NCBI RefSeq assembly: GCF_038630985.1
Contig: NZ_CP152049.1
Coordinates: 7,183,501 to 7,247,500, forward strand
Origin: Paenibacillus sp. FSL H8-0548
GTDB lineage: Bacteria > Bacillota > Bacilli > Paenibacillales > Paenibacillaceae
Direction: 5' to 3'
DNA length: 64,000 nt
Part shown: positions 45,050 through 54,768 of the stretch, piece after piece
Layout of the letters: every line of letters begins with the position of its first letter
Numbering within the stretch: position 1 is the first letter of the stretch
Made by a program: the position numbers and the translations under genes
The notes under the pieces: generated by a model
Databases searched by the model: none
Told to the model about the DNA's origin: nothing
Seen by the model: only the letters and a program-made list of their open reading frames with translations

Positions 45050-46461
45050 AAAGTCGAACGAAGCTTTGGATGCTTATGCTTATTAGTGCAATCGCGAGTA
45101 TTCTGCTGTTTATTGCGCTAAGCGTCGTTTTGGCTAACATAGGAGATCGGGGATATGATCTGAATAGCCTGAACGCCATCTCGCAAGAAGTTCTTGATAC
45201 GATTGAAGAGCAACAAGCTTTTCATGCTGCAGACATAACACCCCTACTGGATAATACTCATAGCAACCATCCTGATATTCGTTTTGAGTGGATTGCAGAA
45301 GATGGATCGACGATTTATGATACCCTCGGGGAAAAGAACAACTATGATTTTAGGCAGCTTGCGGACCGTATGCTTTATATGCCTCAGAACCTCTGGGGTG
45401 TCGATGAGCCAATTACGCTTACTTTTTCCATTAGTCTGCAGGACCAACCCTATTACCTGCTCATGAGTTTATCCAGTGACGCTATGAAACAAGGACAAAT
45501 TTATTTCTTTATGCGCACCTTTAAAGTCTTGTCTCTTTTTATGTTACCGTTAATCGTTGCGTTCTTAGTTCCATATCTGCTATCTCTATGGTTTTTCTTC
45601 TCCATGAACAAACGTATTAATAAGCTCAATTATGCGATAGGGCAGCTTAACCTACAAAGTGAAATCACTGTACTAGAGGACACGAAAAAAGATGAAATCG
45701 GTCAGCTAACTGCGCATTATAATGCTATGGCTCGCCGTCTTCAAAATCAAACCGAGCAAATCAAGCAATTTGACAAGAGACGCAAGCTGCTGCTGTCAAA
45801 TCTTTCACATGATTTACGTACCCCACTGACTATAGTTCTAGGCTACGCGGAAACGATTCGAGCTGGATTATATAAGAATGAGCAGGAGCTGCAAGCTAGC
45901 GCCAAGATTATGCTGCAGCGCTCTCGTTATATGGATAAATTGTTAGATCAATTGTTAGATATAGCTCGGCAGGATGAGGGAAATATTGAGCCTAACTTTG
46001 CAGTGCATAATCTATCTGAAATGATGAGGAAAATTGCTGTAGACTACCTAATGCTTTTGGAGGGCCAAAGCTTTACTGTTGAAGTAAATATCCCAGAGCA
46101 GGATATCGAAGCCTGGTTCGATGCCTCCCTGCTTGAGCGCGCGCTGCGAAATCTGCTCGACAACGCAATCCGTTACGGATCAGAAGGTCATTATCTTGAG
46201 ATCGGACTGTCGGAAAAGGATAATATCATATTCATGACCGTTATTGATAAAGGACGCGGTATTCCTGTACAAGATCAAGAGCATATTTTTGAACGGTTCT
46301 ACCGTGCCGATAGCAGCAGAAAAGGCGAAGGACTCGGCATTGGACTATCCATTGTCAAAGAAATCATTGCTTTCCACGACGGATCAATTATCTTGACGAG
46401 TGTCCCGTTTGAAAAGACAGTATTCGAAATCCGGCTGCCAACTAATCAACGTAAACAGTAA
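45046..46461 (+). CDS. OmpR-class sensor histidine kinase
   Basis: This 471-residue kinase has a first helix at ~7-27, an extracellular sensor of about 130 residues, a second helix at ~160-185 and a HAMP-like linker (INKLNYAIGQLNLQSEI). HisKA (LLSNLSHDLRTPLTIVLGYA, His ~253) and HATPase (ALRNLLDNAIRYGSEGH, VIDKGRGIPVQDQ, GEGLGIGLSIVKEII) domains follow. It is translationally coupled to the regulator gene. The signal is not evident. Confidence 0.88.
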   Translation: MKSRTKLWMLMLISAIASILLFIALSVVLANIGDRGYDLNSLNAISQEVLDTIEEQQAFHAADITPLLDNTHSNHPDIRFEWIAEDGSTIYDTLGEKNNYDFRQLADRMLYMPQNLWGVDEPITLTFSISLQDQPYYLLMSLSSDAMKQGQIYFFMRTFKVLSLFMLPLIVAFLVPYLLSLWFFFSMNKRINKLNYAIGQLNLQSEITVLEDTKKDEIGQLTAHYNAMARRLQNQTEQIKQFDKRRKLLLSNLSHDLRTPLTIVLGYAETIRAGLYKNEQELQASAKIMLQRSRYMDKLLDQLLDIARQDEGNIEPNFAVHNLSEMMRKIAVDYLMLLEGQSFTVEVNIPEQDIEAWFDASLLERALRNLLDNAIRYGSEGHYLEIGLSEKDNIIFMTVIDKGRGIPVQDQEHIFERFYRADSSRKGEGLGIGLSIVKEIIAFHDGSIILTSVPFEKTVFEIRLPTNQRKQ

Positions 46462-46465
46462 CGCC

Positions 46466-46499
46466 GGCTTTTCCTCTTAGCTAGGAAAAGCCCCTTTTT
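46466..46499 (+). terminator. Terminator of the OmpR-type two-component operon
   Basis: GGCTTTTCCT pairs with AGGAAAAGCC and is followed by CCTTTTTTT. It begins 5 bases after the kinase stop codon. Confidence 0.85.
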
Positions 46500-46530
46500 T
46501 TAACCAACAACTCACGAGCCATAGAGAACT

Positions 46531-47301
46531 CTATGTATCGTCATAGTCTAGTGGGTTATTGTCTGAAAATAAATCCGGGTTTGCTAAGAGCATTTCAGTT
46601 ATGATCTCTGCCACCGCTGCTGCATCACAAACGCTGACGATAGCGTCGCCTAGACTCGACTTATACATTGCTCCCCTATTCTCAAGGACATGATCTACTT
46701 TCCAAAAATGCTCCGACCACGACAGACCGCAATGCCTGCGGGAAGGTACAGAAATTTCCGTCTCATCGGATAATACAGTGTAGAGCATCTCATGGTCATC
46801 CGTCATCCTGCCTGGTATGTCCACCCATTCTTCCACGCCATGAATAAATGTGTTACGCTTCAAGTCTACACCAATTAGTAAAATGGTCGCTTTGCGATCG
46901 AGCAGTTTCCCCCAGGATGAGCCTCTAGCGCATGGCGTATCAAAACGATGATCGTCACCTGTAAACTCTATCGCGTCGCGTCCCAGAGCAGCAACCGAAT
47001 GGGTAGGATGCAGCGAACGCACAACACCGAGCCGCTTCCGAAAAAGCTCAGGCAATATCCCTACGCAGCAAGCGGATTGATCGACGTAATATTTCGGATT
47101 TTTTGCATTAATATAAGACCACGTATGAGTAGGAAATACGAGGAGTCCGTCCTTCATATACTCCATGAACACGTCCAAAACAGTGTCCGCACCGCCCTCG
47201 ACCTCTCCCATACTTTTCATTGAAGAATGAACTAGCAACGTTCCTTTACGATCAATGCCGAGTTGTATTAATTGCTCCATTAAGCTTTCTTTCGTATGCA
47301 T
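46531..47301 (-). CDS. AAC(3)-family aminoglycoside N-acetyltransferase-like protein
   Basis: This 256-residue protein belongs to the antibiotic_NAT/YokD family. Visible features are LLVHSSMKSMGEVEGGAD at residues ~23-40, LLVFPTHTWSY, VRSLHPTHSVAALG and SSWGKLLDRKATILLIGVDL. AAC(3) enzymes acetylate the 3-amino group of aminoglycosides, but chromosomal YokD-like members often act weakly or on unknown amines. The ATG at 47301 has a GAGGAGATG site at slightly long spacing. It appears monocistronic. Confidence 0.83.
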   Translation of the reverse strand: MHTKESLMEQLIQLGIDRKGTLLVHSSMKSMGEVEGGADTVLDVFMEYMKDGLLVFPTHTWSYINAKNPKYYVDQSACCVGILPELFRKRLGVVRSLHPTHSVAALGRDAIEFTGDDHRFDTPCARGSSWGKLLDRKATILLIGVDLKRNTFIHGVEEWVDIPGRMTDDHEMLYTVLSDETEISVPSRRHCGLSWSEHFWKVDHVLENRGAMYKSSLGDAIVSVCDAAAVAEIITEMLLANPDLFSDNNPLDYDDT

Positions 47302-47369
47302 TCTCTTCTCTCATCTCCTCTCCTCCAGTCATCTCCAAACATATCATTGATTCGCAAAATAGTGCAATA

Positions 47370-47403
47370 TAAAAAAACTCACCCGCATTTCTACGGATGA
47401 GTC
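47370..47403 (-). terminator. Terminator of the SASP gene
   Basis: ACTCAcCCG pairs with CGGaTGAGT across a short loop. On the minus strand seven T follow. It lies about 40 bases past the SASP stop. Confidence 0.7.
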
Positions 47404-47444
47404 CTTAATCTTATTTTTTCTTCACTGTAATTGTCCTTCCAAAT

Positions 47445-47732
47445 TCAAGGTTGCTCCCTGTTTACTATTTGCTCTTGGGCAAGACGGATCAATTCCCGAA
47501 CCATGGAGCCGCCAATTTTGCCGCCGACATGGCCCACCGATTCCGTAGTTAGACCACCATTGTAACCTGATTGCAAAGGTACACCAAGCTCCTTGGCTAC
47601 TTCATATTTTACGTCATCCGGTCGATTCGGATCAACGGTATATCCTTCCCGCTTCATTACATCCGCTTTGAAAGCCTGCATCCCCTGTTCTACCCCTGGC
47701 ACCGCATACCTTCTCCTTCTTCTTGCCATCAT
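47445..47732 (-). CDS. Alpha/beta-type small acid-soluble spore protein
   Basis: This 95-residue protein has the SASP pattern: FKADVMKREGY, KYEVAKELGVPL with the GPR protease-like region, and GHVGGKIGGSMVRELIRLAQ. These proteins coat and protect spore DNA and are degraded on germination. An Arg-rich N-terminus (MARRRRRYAVPG) is longer than in the short Bacillus forms. The start at 47732 (or the adjacent ATG at 47729) follows a GAGGGGAG site. It supports the spore-forming nature of the host. Confidence 0.85.
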   Translation of the reverse strand: MMARRRRRYAVPGVEQGMQAFKADVMKREGYTVDPNRPDDVKYEVAKELGVPLQSGYNGGLTTESVGHVGGKIGGSMVRELIRLAQEQIVNREQP

Positions 47733-47962
47733 GGTACACTCCCCTCCATTTATTTTCCCTAACATGCCCGAAAGAACAAGTTTCCATCCTGAATCCGTCA
47801 TATCCAGTTTTTATTTCCTTTAAGGGCTTAACGCGATGATTGTACGAGGAATTCATTGGCGATTTGCATCACAATAGATATTAATGTCAGCTTCGTTTTC
47901 ACCCTGTAATGCTATATAGTCAAAGTAGTACAATTTTTTTGTCTGGGAGGTCATTGATCCAA

Positions 47963-48769
47963 ATGAACAATTTTCATATTGCCATACCTACTCCGTTTCG
48001 AGATGATGAAAGCCTATATTTGGAGGGATTCGAGCCAATAGTCAATTATCTGAAGGAAAACGGAATCGACTCTTTATTTATATCAGGCTCTACAGGAGAA
48101 CAGCATTCATTGAGCATTGAGGAACGACTGCATATTATAGACTATTTCAATCAAAAGCATTTTCTGGATGTGGAATTGATTTTTGGCGTTGCATCCACTA
48201 GAACCCGAGACGGAGTGAGATTAATGCAAGCGCTTGAAGGTTCGGTCTTTGATATCATAATGATTGGATTCCCTCCTTACATTAAACCGACCCAACAACA
48301 AGCTATCATGTATGTGGATGAGCTGCTCACACACACAACCAAAAATGTAATTCTTTACAACAATCCTTCCCGAACAGGTTTTGATCTGAGCCCAGGGTCA
48401 TTACATGATTTAATAAGTAGACATGAAAATATCCTCGGTTTTAAGGAGGGTGGGGACGTTCATCGCCATAGAGACACGTTATTTCCTGAATCATTTGTTC
48501 GGTTCGCAGCAGGTGATGTAAACCTAGTATCCAATATTGCCATAGGTGGATGTAATGGTTTGTCCAGTATGGTCGGAAATGTATTTCCTAAAGAAATCAA
48601 GCATGCCTTTGATGCGCTTCTGGAGAGCAAAACCGTAAATGTTGAAGCAATCGAACCGCTCATTGCTCAGGTCACACATGGTCAGACCATTGTGAATATA
48701 AAAGAATACTATAACCAATTGGGATTGGGAACGGGAGGCTGCCGTTCCCCTCTGGGAGCTGCGAAATAA
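47963..48769 (+). CDS. Dihydrodipicolinate synthase/N-acetylneuraminate lyase family protein
   Basis: This TIM-barrel class I aldolase of about 268 residues has IPTPFRDDESLYLEGFEPIV, the SGSTGEQHSLSIEER motif, the Tyr in NVILYNNPSRTGFD and the Schiff-base Lys in ILGFKEGGDVHRH. The true reaction could be DapA-like or a sugar-acid aldolase. It is separate from lysine biosynthesis genes, so a secondary role is likely. The frame is open from 47909; the ATG at 47963 or an in-frame TTG at 47954 could start it, with GGGAGG upstream. Confidence 0.8.
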   Translation: MNNFHIAIPTPFRDDESLYLEGFEPIVNYLKENGIDSLFISGSTGEQHSLSIEERLHIIDYFNQKHFLDVELIFGVASTRTRDGVRLMQALEGSVFDIIMIGFPPYIKPTQQQAIMYVDELLTHTTKNVILYNNPSRTGFDLSPGSLHDLISRHENILGFKEGGDVHRHRDTLFPESFVRFAAGDVNLVSNIAIGGCNGLSSMVGNVFPKEIKHAFDALLESKTVNVEAIEPLIAQVTHGQTIVNIKEYYNQLGLGTGGCRSPLGAAK

Positions 48770-48790
48770 CCGGCATACAGCTAGATATTT

Positions 48791-48824
48791 GGGAACCGCT
48801 CAAGCTCTTTGGCTTACGGTTCCC
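48791..48824 (+). terminator. Terminator of the DHDPS-family gene
   Basis: GGGAACCG (48791-48798) pairs with CGGTTCCC (48817-48824), followed by TCACTTTTTAAA. It begins 22 bases after the stop codon. Confidence 0.7.
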
Positions 48825-48946
48825 TCACTTTTTAAAGCTGGTTTTTAAAATCGCATATACTGATCCCAGCCTAGATGACAGGAGAACATAGAAATTTGTC
48901 GAATTATAGTATGTATTAACAGCGGTTTACATACGGAGGAATTTAC

Positions 48947-51505
48947 ATGATTGTACGTACGAAGCTTCATATCCCCCATGTACGGCGCGAATTGGTAGCT
49001 CGGCCAAGGCTGATTCGTACGCTTAATGAGGGAATGAAAGTCAAGCTGACACACGTCTCCGCACAGGCCGGTTACGGCAAAACAACAGCGTTAGGCCAAT
49101 GGACGAAGCAATGCGGCGCGCCTGTGGCTTGGGTTTCGCTGGATACACGGGATAACGATTATATTCAATTTTGGAGTGGTGTAACCGCTTCTATCCAGGA
49201 GAGGGTCCCAGGCTTTGGCGAGGCGATTTGCTCTTTTCTTGAGAAAGGGCTTTGGGCATCTTTAGAGCATGCGATTCCTGCGCTGCTGAATGACCTTGAT
49301 CGATTCCCCAGCGAGCTAGCGGTAGTTCTTGATGACTATCACTTCATCGAGAGTCCTGATATTCATAACTCTTTGACCTATTTACTTGAGCGGCTGCCCT
49401 CTCACATTCATCTATATATGGCGAGTCGCAGCGAGTTGCCGATACCAACTGCCAGATTGATGGCAAAGGGCGAATACAATCAAATCACGATGCAGGATTT
49501 GCGCTTCCAGCTGGATGAGGGGCAAGTCTTTTTTCAGGTCACCACGGATTTAAGGTTAACATCGGAGCAAGTGGCGGAGCTCCACTATCAGACCGAGGGT
49601 TGGATAAGCGGGCTGGAGCTGGCGGCGATTTCTCTGAAGCAAAGTGCTAATATAGCTGACACTATTCATCAATTTAACGGACGACAGCATCATATATCTG
49701 ATTATTTGCTGGAGGAAGTTTTTCACCATCAATCAGAGGAAATGCGCTCGTTTTTAATAGCTACGTCTATCTTAAGTCGAATGAATCAATCCCTGTGCCA
49801 GGCCGTAACCGGTCAAAAGAACAGTCAACAATATTTGGAAAGATTAGAGCAAATGAATCTATTTATCATTCCTTTAGACGATCAGAGGGAATGGTATCGC
49901 TATCATCATTTATTTTCAGAATTTTTACAGCGAATGGGGTCGATTACCGATCCGGACAACTGGGTGCAAGCACATAGGAATGCGGCATGCTGGTTGGAAA
50001 ATTACGGACTCGACGAAGATGCAATGGAGCATTTTTTAGCAGGCCAACACTATGCGGACGCTGTTCGCTTAATTGAGAAAAATCTTCATATGTTAGTGCA
50101 ATCGCAAAGTATAGTGCTGATCAGATGGGTCTCTGCTTTGCCGGAATATTCTTTTGCCGAGAAGCCAATGGTTGAACTGTTTTATATATCGGTATTGTTT
50201 GGAGTGGGGAAATGGGAAGCTGCTTCTCTACGAATAGAACAGGCCCAAGGCCGATTTCAAGCGCTGAAAGAAAATCTGACTGATGCAGAATGGAAGCAGG
50301 CCATGGGCAATATTTACTTCTTCAGTGCAGTCACCTCTTATCTGCAAAAAGACTTGGTAAAAACCTCTGAATACTACGAGCTGGTAGAGCAATATATGCC
50401 GGAAGGCAGCTTCTTTCAAACGATGAGGCGCTACCAATATGTTGGCTATGATCCGTTTGTAGATTTTTTCGCGTATATCAACGACCTGCATGCTGCGGAT
50501 GCTTTTTTATCCAGATGGGCTGTTGCTTTGGAGAAAAAGGCAAACTATCCTTTTGCCGGTTTCTTTCTCGCTTCTTACAGCAAATTACTGTACGAGTGGA
50601 ATCGGCTGGAGGAAGCTGAGTTTTATGCAAGTCAGGCGCTTGGACGAAGAGATATTCAGCCCTTTGTACGGATTTTCATTCAAGTCGCCACGAGCGCTTC
50701 GACGATTCAGCAAGCCCTCGGAAATCCGAATCAGGCCTCAGAGCTACTCGCGGAATTGAAGTCGCAGATCGACTCCCCTGATTATCAATTATTCACACTA
50801 AAAATCGAAGCCGAGCAAGCTTGTCTGGCCCTGAGGCAAGGCGCAGCTGAAGATGCTTTTGTTTGGCTGCAAGGATGCGGTTTGGCGCATACGGATGAAG
50901 TTTCTCTCCATCAAGTTCTGGAGTATTTGGCTCTGGCTAGAGTGCTTGCAGCAAGCGGACAATTAGAAGAAGCGCTGGACTTACTGGGTCGCCTGAATCA
51001 GCTATTGCGCAAGGAAGATCGTCTCCGGGATCGGATTAAGGTGCTAATTATGCAAAGTGTGGTACTTCAGCGCTTAGGCAGGACAGCCGATGCTCTGACT
51101 CAGTTAGAGACCGCTTTGCAATTGGCGGAGCCCCATGGATATGTCCGCAGCTTCGTGGACGAAGGCGCTGAGATATCCGAGCTGCTGACTGCTTATTTGA
51201 AGACAAGATCAAGCAATCCAATTCCGAATACGCCAATGGTTTCTTTGGCCTATGTGAGGCAGCTGCTTCAAGCGTTGCAAGTCACCACGGAAGGGTTTAT
51301 ATCGTTTAAAGAGATACTGACTGAGCAGGAAACGAAGGTTTTACAGTTGATCGCGGACGGACTGCCTAACAAGGCTATCGCTCTTCATCTTACGATCACG
51401 AGTGAAACCGTGAAGTATCATATTAAAAATGTGTACAGAAAGCTTGGAGTAAATAATCGCGTGCTAGCACTGCAGCGTGCCAGAGAATTAGGGATACTGG
51501 GTTGA
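48947..51505 (+). CDS. MalT-like ATP-dependent LuxR-family regulator (LAL/STAND)
   Basis: This large regulator of 852 residues has an N-terminal P-loop ATPase (Walker A SAQAGYGKTTALGQW ~residue 38; Walker B AVVLDDYHFIE ~125). A long TPR-like helical middle follows (repeated ALDLLGRLNQLL/ALTQLETALQLA helices), and the C-terminal LuxR helix-turn-helix is LTEQETKVLQLIADGLPNKA. MalT-type proteins bind an inducer and ATP, then oligomerise and activate transcription. The ATG at 48947 has a CGGAGG site. No obvious target operon is adjacent. Confidence 0.86.
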   Translation: MIVRTKLHIPHVRRELVARPRLIRTLNEGMKVKLTHVSAQAGYGKTTALGQWTKQCGAPVAWVSLDTRDNDYIQFWSGVTASIQERVPGFGEAICSFLEKGLWASLEHAIPALLNDLDRFPSELAVVLDDYHFIESPDIHNSLTYLLERLPSHIHLYMASRSELPIPTARLMAKGEYNQITMQDLRFQLDEGQVFFQVTTDLRLTSEQVAELHYQTEGWISGLELAAISLKQSANIADTIHQFNGRQHHISDYLLEEVFHHQSEEMRSFLIATSILSRMNQSLCQAVTGQKNSQQYLERLEQMNLFIIPLDDQREWYRYHHLFSEFLQRMGSITDPDNWVQAHRNAACWLENYGLDEDAMEHFLAGQHYADAVRLIEKNLHMLVQSQSIVLIRWVSALPEYSFAEKPMVELFYISVLFGVGKWEAASLRIEQAQGRFQALKENLTDAEWKQAMGNIYFFSAVTSYLQKDLVKTSEYYELVEQYMPEGSFFQTMRRYQYVGYDPFVDFFAYINDLHAADAFLSRWAVALEKKANYPFAGFFLASYSKLLYEWNRLEEAEFYASQALGRRDIQPFVRIFIQVATSASTIQQALGNPNQASELLAELKSQIDSPDYQLFTLKIEAEQACLALRQGAAEDAFVWLQGCGLAHTDEVSLHQVLEYLALARVLAASGQLEEALDLLGRLNQLLRKEDRLRDRIKVLIMQSVVLQRLGRTADALTQLETALQLAEPHGYVRSFVDEGAEISELLTAYLKTRSSNPIPNTPMVSLAYVRQLLQALQVTTEGFISFKEILTEQETKVLQLIADGLPNKAIALHLTITSETVKYHIKNVYRKLGVNNRVLALQRARELGILG

Positions 51506-51543
51506 CAAAGGCTAGATGAGCCCGTCCAAATTATAAATAAATA

Positions 51544-51580
51544 AACCTCCAAGACCACTAAAAGAGTGGAGTTGGAGGTT
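51544..51580 (-). terminator. Terminator of the cell-surface operon
   Basis: AACCTCCAA (51544-51552) pairs with TTGGAGGTT (51572-51580), enclosing a CACT/AGTG stem. On the minus strand a T-rich tail follows (TATTTATTTAT). It lies 17 bases past the SLH-protein stop (51597). Confidence 0.7.
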
Positions 51581-51596
51581 CAAATCGAGACATTTA

Positions 51597-54500
51597 TTAC
51601 TTCAATTCATCTAATAAGGTTGTAATTTGAGGATCAAGTTTCAATAGGTTTAGCAAAATCGTTAATGCCTCTGCACGTGTAGCTTTGCTCTTAGGCTCTA
51701 TTTTATTATTGCCTTTGCCTGAGATGATCCCCGCATTAACAGCATCGTTAAGCGTGTCTTTAGCATAAGAATCATCAATATCCGTAAACGCACTGTTATT
51801 TACTCCTTCAGCTGCAGGAGTTAAATTTACGATGCGAGAAATAATGATAATCATTTCTTCACGAGAAATGGTACGATCTGGATCAAATGTACCATTACTG
51901 TAGCCGTTTATTACTCCAAGGGATGCAAGCGTTTCGATAGCCTCTTTAGCCCAGTGTTTATTGACATCACTTAATTCTACAGCCTTGCTCCCTGTCTTCA
52001 TGCTGAATAGTCTCGACAGGATCGTTGCAAATTCCGCCCGTGTGATGTCTTCATTCGGATTAAATTTATTGTTGCCACTACCTTGGATGACACCAAGCTT
52101 AATGAACGTATTTACAGTCTCTTCTGCCCAATGGCCATTAACATCTGACAGTTCAACCGGAGATGCAGAGCTATTGGCTCTCTCTACTAATGACTGGATA
52201 GAACTTACTACATTAGCAAAATCGACAACATCACTTTTAAATAACTCCGATGTTGGTGTCGGCGTTGGTGCTGGTGTTGATATCGGTGTTGTTGGTGTTG
52301 TTGGTGTTGCTGGTGTTGGTGTTGCTGGTGTTGCTGGTGTTGGTGCTGGTGTTGCTGGTGTTGGTGTTGGTGTCGCTGGTGTCGGTGTCGCTGGTACTAC
52401 GTTCGTGGTAAAGCTTTCTTCACTTCCATAACTGGTTCCTACAGCATTAGTCGCATACGCTCTAACATAATAGGTTGTTCCTGGAGTTAACCCAGTTAGC
52501 GCTGCTGTATAGCTGCCTGTAGTTCCTGTAACGATAAGTTTGGAATCAGCTAGTGTTGGATTAGTGTTAGTCGTATACACCACACCTCGCTCCGTTACTA
52601 CTTCGCCACCATCACTAGTTACATCTCCACCTGCTGTAGCGGTTATCGTGGTGACTTCCGTTACCGCTGTTGTCGTCACTGTCGGTTGTACTGCATCCGT
52701 GGTAAAGCTTTCTTCACTTCCATAGCTGGTTCCTACAGCATTAGTCGCATAAGCCCGCACATAATAGGTTGTTCCTGGAGTTAATTCAGTTAATGCCGCT
52801 GTATAACTGCCTGTCGTTCCTGTAACTTCAAAAATGTTGGCGTCGTCCACGTTTGGATCGCTCGTAGTGGAATACACCACACCTCGCTCCGTTACCACAC
52901 CACCGCCATCAGCAGTTACATTTCCACCTGCTGTAGCGGTTGTTGATGTTACTTCCGTTACCGCTGTTGTCGTAACCGATGGTAGTTCTGCGTTTGTGGT
53001 AAAGCTCACTTCGCTTCCATAGCTGGTTCCTACAGCATTAGTCGCATAAGCCCGCACATAATAGGTTGTTCCTGGAGTTAATTCAATTAATGCCGCTGTA
53101 TAACTGCCTGTCGCTCCTGTAACTTCAAGAATGTTGGCGTCGTCCACGTTTGGATCGCTCGTAGTGGAATACACCACACCTCGCTCCGTTACCACACCAC
53201 CGCCATCAGCAGTTACATTTCCACCTGCTGTAGCGGTTGTTGATGTTACTTCCGTTACCGCTGTTGTCGTAACCGATGGTAGTTCTGCGTTCGTGGTAAA
53301 GCTTACTTCGCTTCCATAGCTGGTTCCTACAGCATTAGTCGCATACGCTCTAACATAATAGGTTGTTCCTTGAGTTAATCCAGTTAACGCTGCTGTATAG
53401 CTGCCTGTAGTTCCTATAACGATAAGTTTGGAATCAGACAGTGTTGGATTAGTGTTGGTCGCATACACCACCCCACGCTCCGTTACCGCATCACCACCAG
53501 CAGCAGTTACATTCCCGCCTGCTGTAGCTGTTGTCGTTGCTATTGCTGATACTGTAGTTGTCGTAACCGTTGGCTTAGACTTTTCTACGTTTACTCCTGT
53601 CGTACTTCCTACATTATTTAATACTAATGATACATTATCGTTGTTTGGGTCTTTTAATGACCCTCCGTTAAGCGAAAGACTCGCTCCAACGCTAATCCCA
53701 TCTAAATCGCTGTCACCCGCTTGGACTACATAGCGGTAAAGTAAAGTATTCGTCCCGCTGCCCGATACATAAGAGGCATTTACTAAATTCGAACCTATCG
53801 TAATGGGCAAAAGAGGTGTCCCCGTAACTGTGATAGCAGCATTATATTTTACAGAAAAGTCTAAACTATCTCCTACTAAGTAAGCTCCATCTGCAGGAAC
53901 AGTTACATTATTAACGGCTGTTAGAACTTGCACATACGTATTTGTTGCTGGTGTAATAGGGGCTATCTTGCTGTCGAAATAAAATTTATTCAGCTTGTGG
54001 TATGCTATTTCTCCACAACTCGATAAATGCGAAGATGCTGTGAATCCGGCATACACCGAATTACCATTGAGAATACCATCAGATAAATCAATGGATAAGG
54101 TTAAATCGGCAGTTTCCGGACGAGAGGTTGTAGCCGCCAGACGAACGCTTAGTTCTGAACCGTCATACTCTACCCAGAGATGCTTTGTTTCAGGAGTCGT
54201 GCTTATTAAATACGATGAACTGATCGGCTCTGAAGCCAGTACACTGCCTGTATCGCCATTCTTCATCAGTTTTATTCTATTGTTCTCCACATCAACTACA
54301 ACAGCTATACTATGGAGAATGCCTCCATAGCCAAAATTGAGATTGGTAGGGCTAATTCCAAGGTTCTTACCATTAGTCTGCAGTACAAATGCAAAACCGC
54401 CATCACGGTTATAGGTTTGGAAGCTACTTGATGAATTGGAAGTAATCTGAGCGTATGCACTAAAGCCTTTGTTATCGTCCAAGGTGACAGGAGTTTGGGT

Positions 54501-54734
54501 GAAAGCACCACCGAAATGGTTATTACCGTTCAAAATAGCTCCTTCCCCCGAAAAAAATGCACTCCCATTCAATTGAGTGTTTGACCCACTGAATGTAGTC
54601 CCTGCTAATACCTTTGATATTTCCGATGTCTGCATAGGCTCTGCAGCTGCAGTCAATGCAGGAGCTAATGCAGCTATAAGCACGCTCAAAACTAAATAAC
54701 CACTGATTTTACTTCTCATTCGCTGAACCCACAT
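51597..54734 (-). CDS. Secreted lectin-like/tandem-repeat/SLH exoprotein
   Basis: This surface protein of about 1045 residues has a signal peptide (VLSVLIAALAPALTAAAE). An L-type-lectin-like domain follows at ~30-250 (FSGEGAILNG, GGFAFVLQTNG, HLWVEYDGSELSVRL, VYAGFTASS). Next come a linker domain, four tandem ~99-residue Thr/Gly-rich repeats (ATAGGNVTADGG, ERGVVY, TTYYVRAYATNAVGTSYG) resembling fibronectin-type folds, a Pro-Thr linker, and three SLH domains ending with ITRAE, ISREE and ATRAE motifs. SLH domains bind pyruvylated secondary cell-wall polymer, so the protein should sit on the cell wall. The ATG at 54734 has an AAGGAGGAAA site; the frame is open to 54782. Confidence 0.87.
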   Translation of the reverse strand: MWVQRMRSKISGYLVLSVLIAALAPALTAAAEPMQTSEISKVLAGTTFSGSNTQLNGSAFFSGEGAILNGNNHFGGAFTQTPVTLDDNKGFSAYAQITSNSSSSFQTYNRDGGFAFVLQTNGKNLGISPTNLNFGYGGILHSIAVVVDVENNRIKLMKNGDTGSVLASEPISSSYLISTTPETKHLWVEYDGSELSVRLAATTSRPETADLTLSIDLSDGILNGNSVYAGFTASSHLSSCGEIAYHKLNKFYFDSKIAPITPATNTYVQVLTAVNNVTVPADGAYLVGDSLDFSVKYNAAITVTGTPLLPITIGSNLVNASYVSGSGTNTLLYRYVVQAGDSDLDGISVGASLSLNGGSLKDPNNDNVSLVLNNVGSTTGVNVEKSKPTVTTTTVSAIATTTATAGGNVTAAGGDAVTERGVVYATNTNPTLSDSKLIVIGTTGSYTAALTGLTQGTTYYVRAYATNAVGTSYGSEVSFTTNAELPSVTTTAVTEVTSTTATAGGNVTADGGGVVTERGVVYSTTSDPNVDDANILEVTGATGSYTAALIELTPGTTYYVRAYATNAVGTSYGSEVSFTTNAELPSVTTTAVTEVTSTTATAGGNVTADGGGVVTERGVVYSTTSDPNVDDANIFEVTGTTGSYTAALTELTPGTTYYVRAYATNAVGTSYGSEESFTTDAVQPTVTTTAVTEVTTITATAGGDVTSDGGEVVTERGVVYTTNTNPTLADSKLIVTGTTGSYTAALTGLTPGTTYYVRAYATNAVGTSYGSEESFTTNVVPATPTPATPTPTPATPAPTPATPATPTPATPTTPTTPISTPAPTPTPTSELFKSDVVDFANVVSSIQSLVERANSSASPVELSDVNGHWAEETVNTFIKLGVIQGSGNNKFNPNEDITRAEFATILSRLFSMKTGSKAVELSDVNKHWAKEAIETLASLGVINGYSNGTFDPDRTISREEMIIIISRIVNLTPAAEGVNNSAFTDIDDSYAKDTLNDAVNAGIISGKGNNKIEPKSKATRAEALTILLNLLKLDPQITTLLDELK
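52391..53574 (-). repeat. Four tandem ~297-bp repeats inside the SLH gene
   Basis: Four head-to-tail units encode 98-99 residues each, offset by 297, 297 and 294 bases. The two central units (around 52834-53130 and 53131-53427) are almost identical at the DNA level, which points to recent duplication or gene conversion. Copy number is expected to vary between strains. Confidence 0.85.
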
Positions 54735-54768
54735 GCTTTTTTCCTCCTTGAATTTTCTTAGTAATAAC

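Noticed and set aside
52540..53733. Plus-strand ORFs opposite the SLH repeats
   Set aside because: They recur with the 297-bp period and mirror the low-complexity Thr/Val-rich coding sequence; they are antisense shadows.
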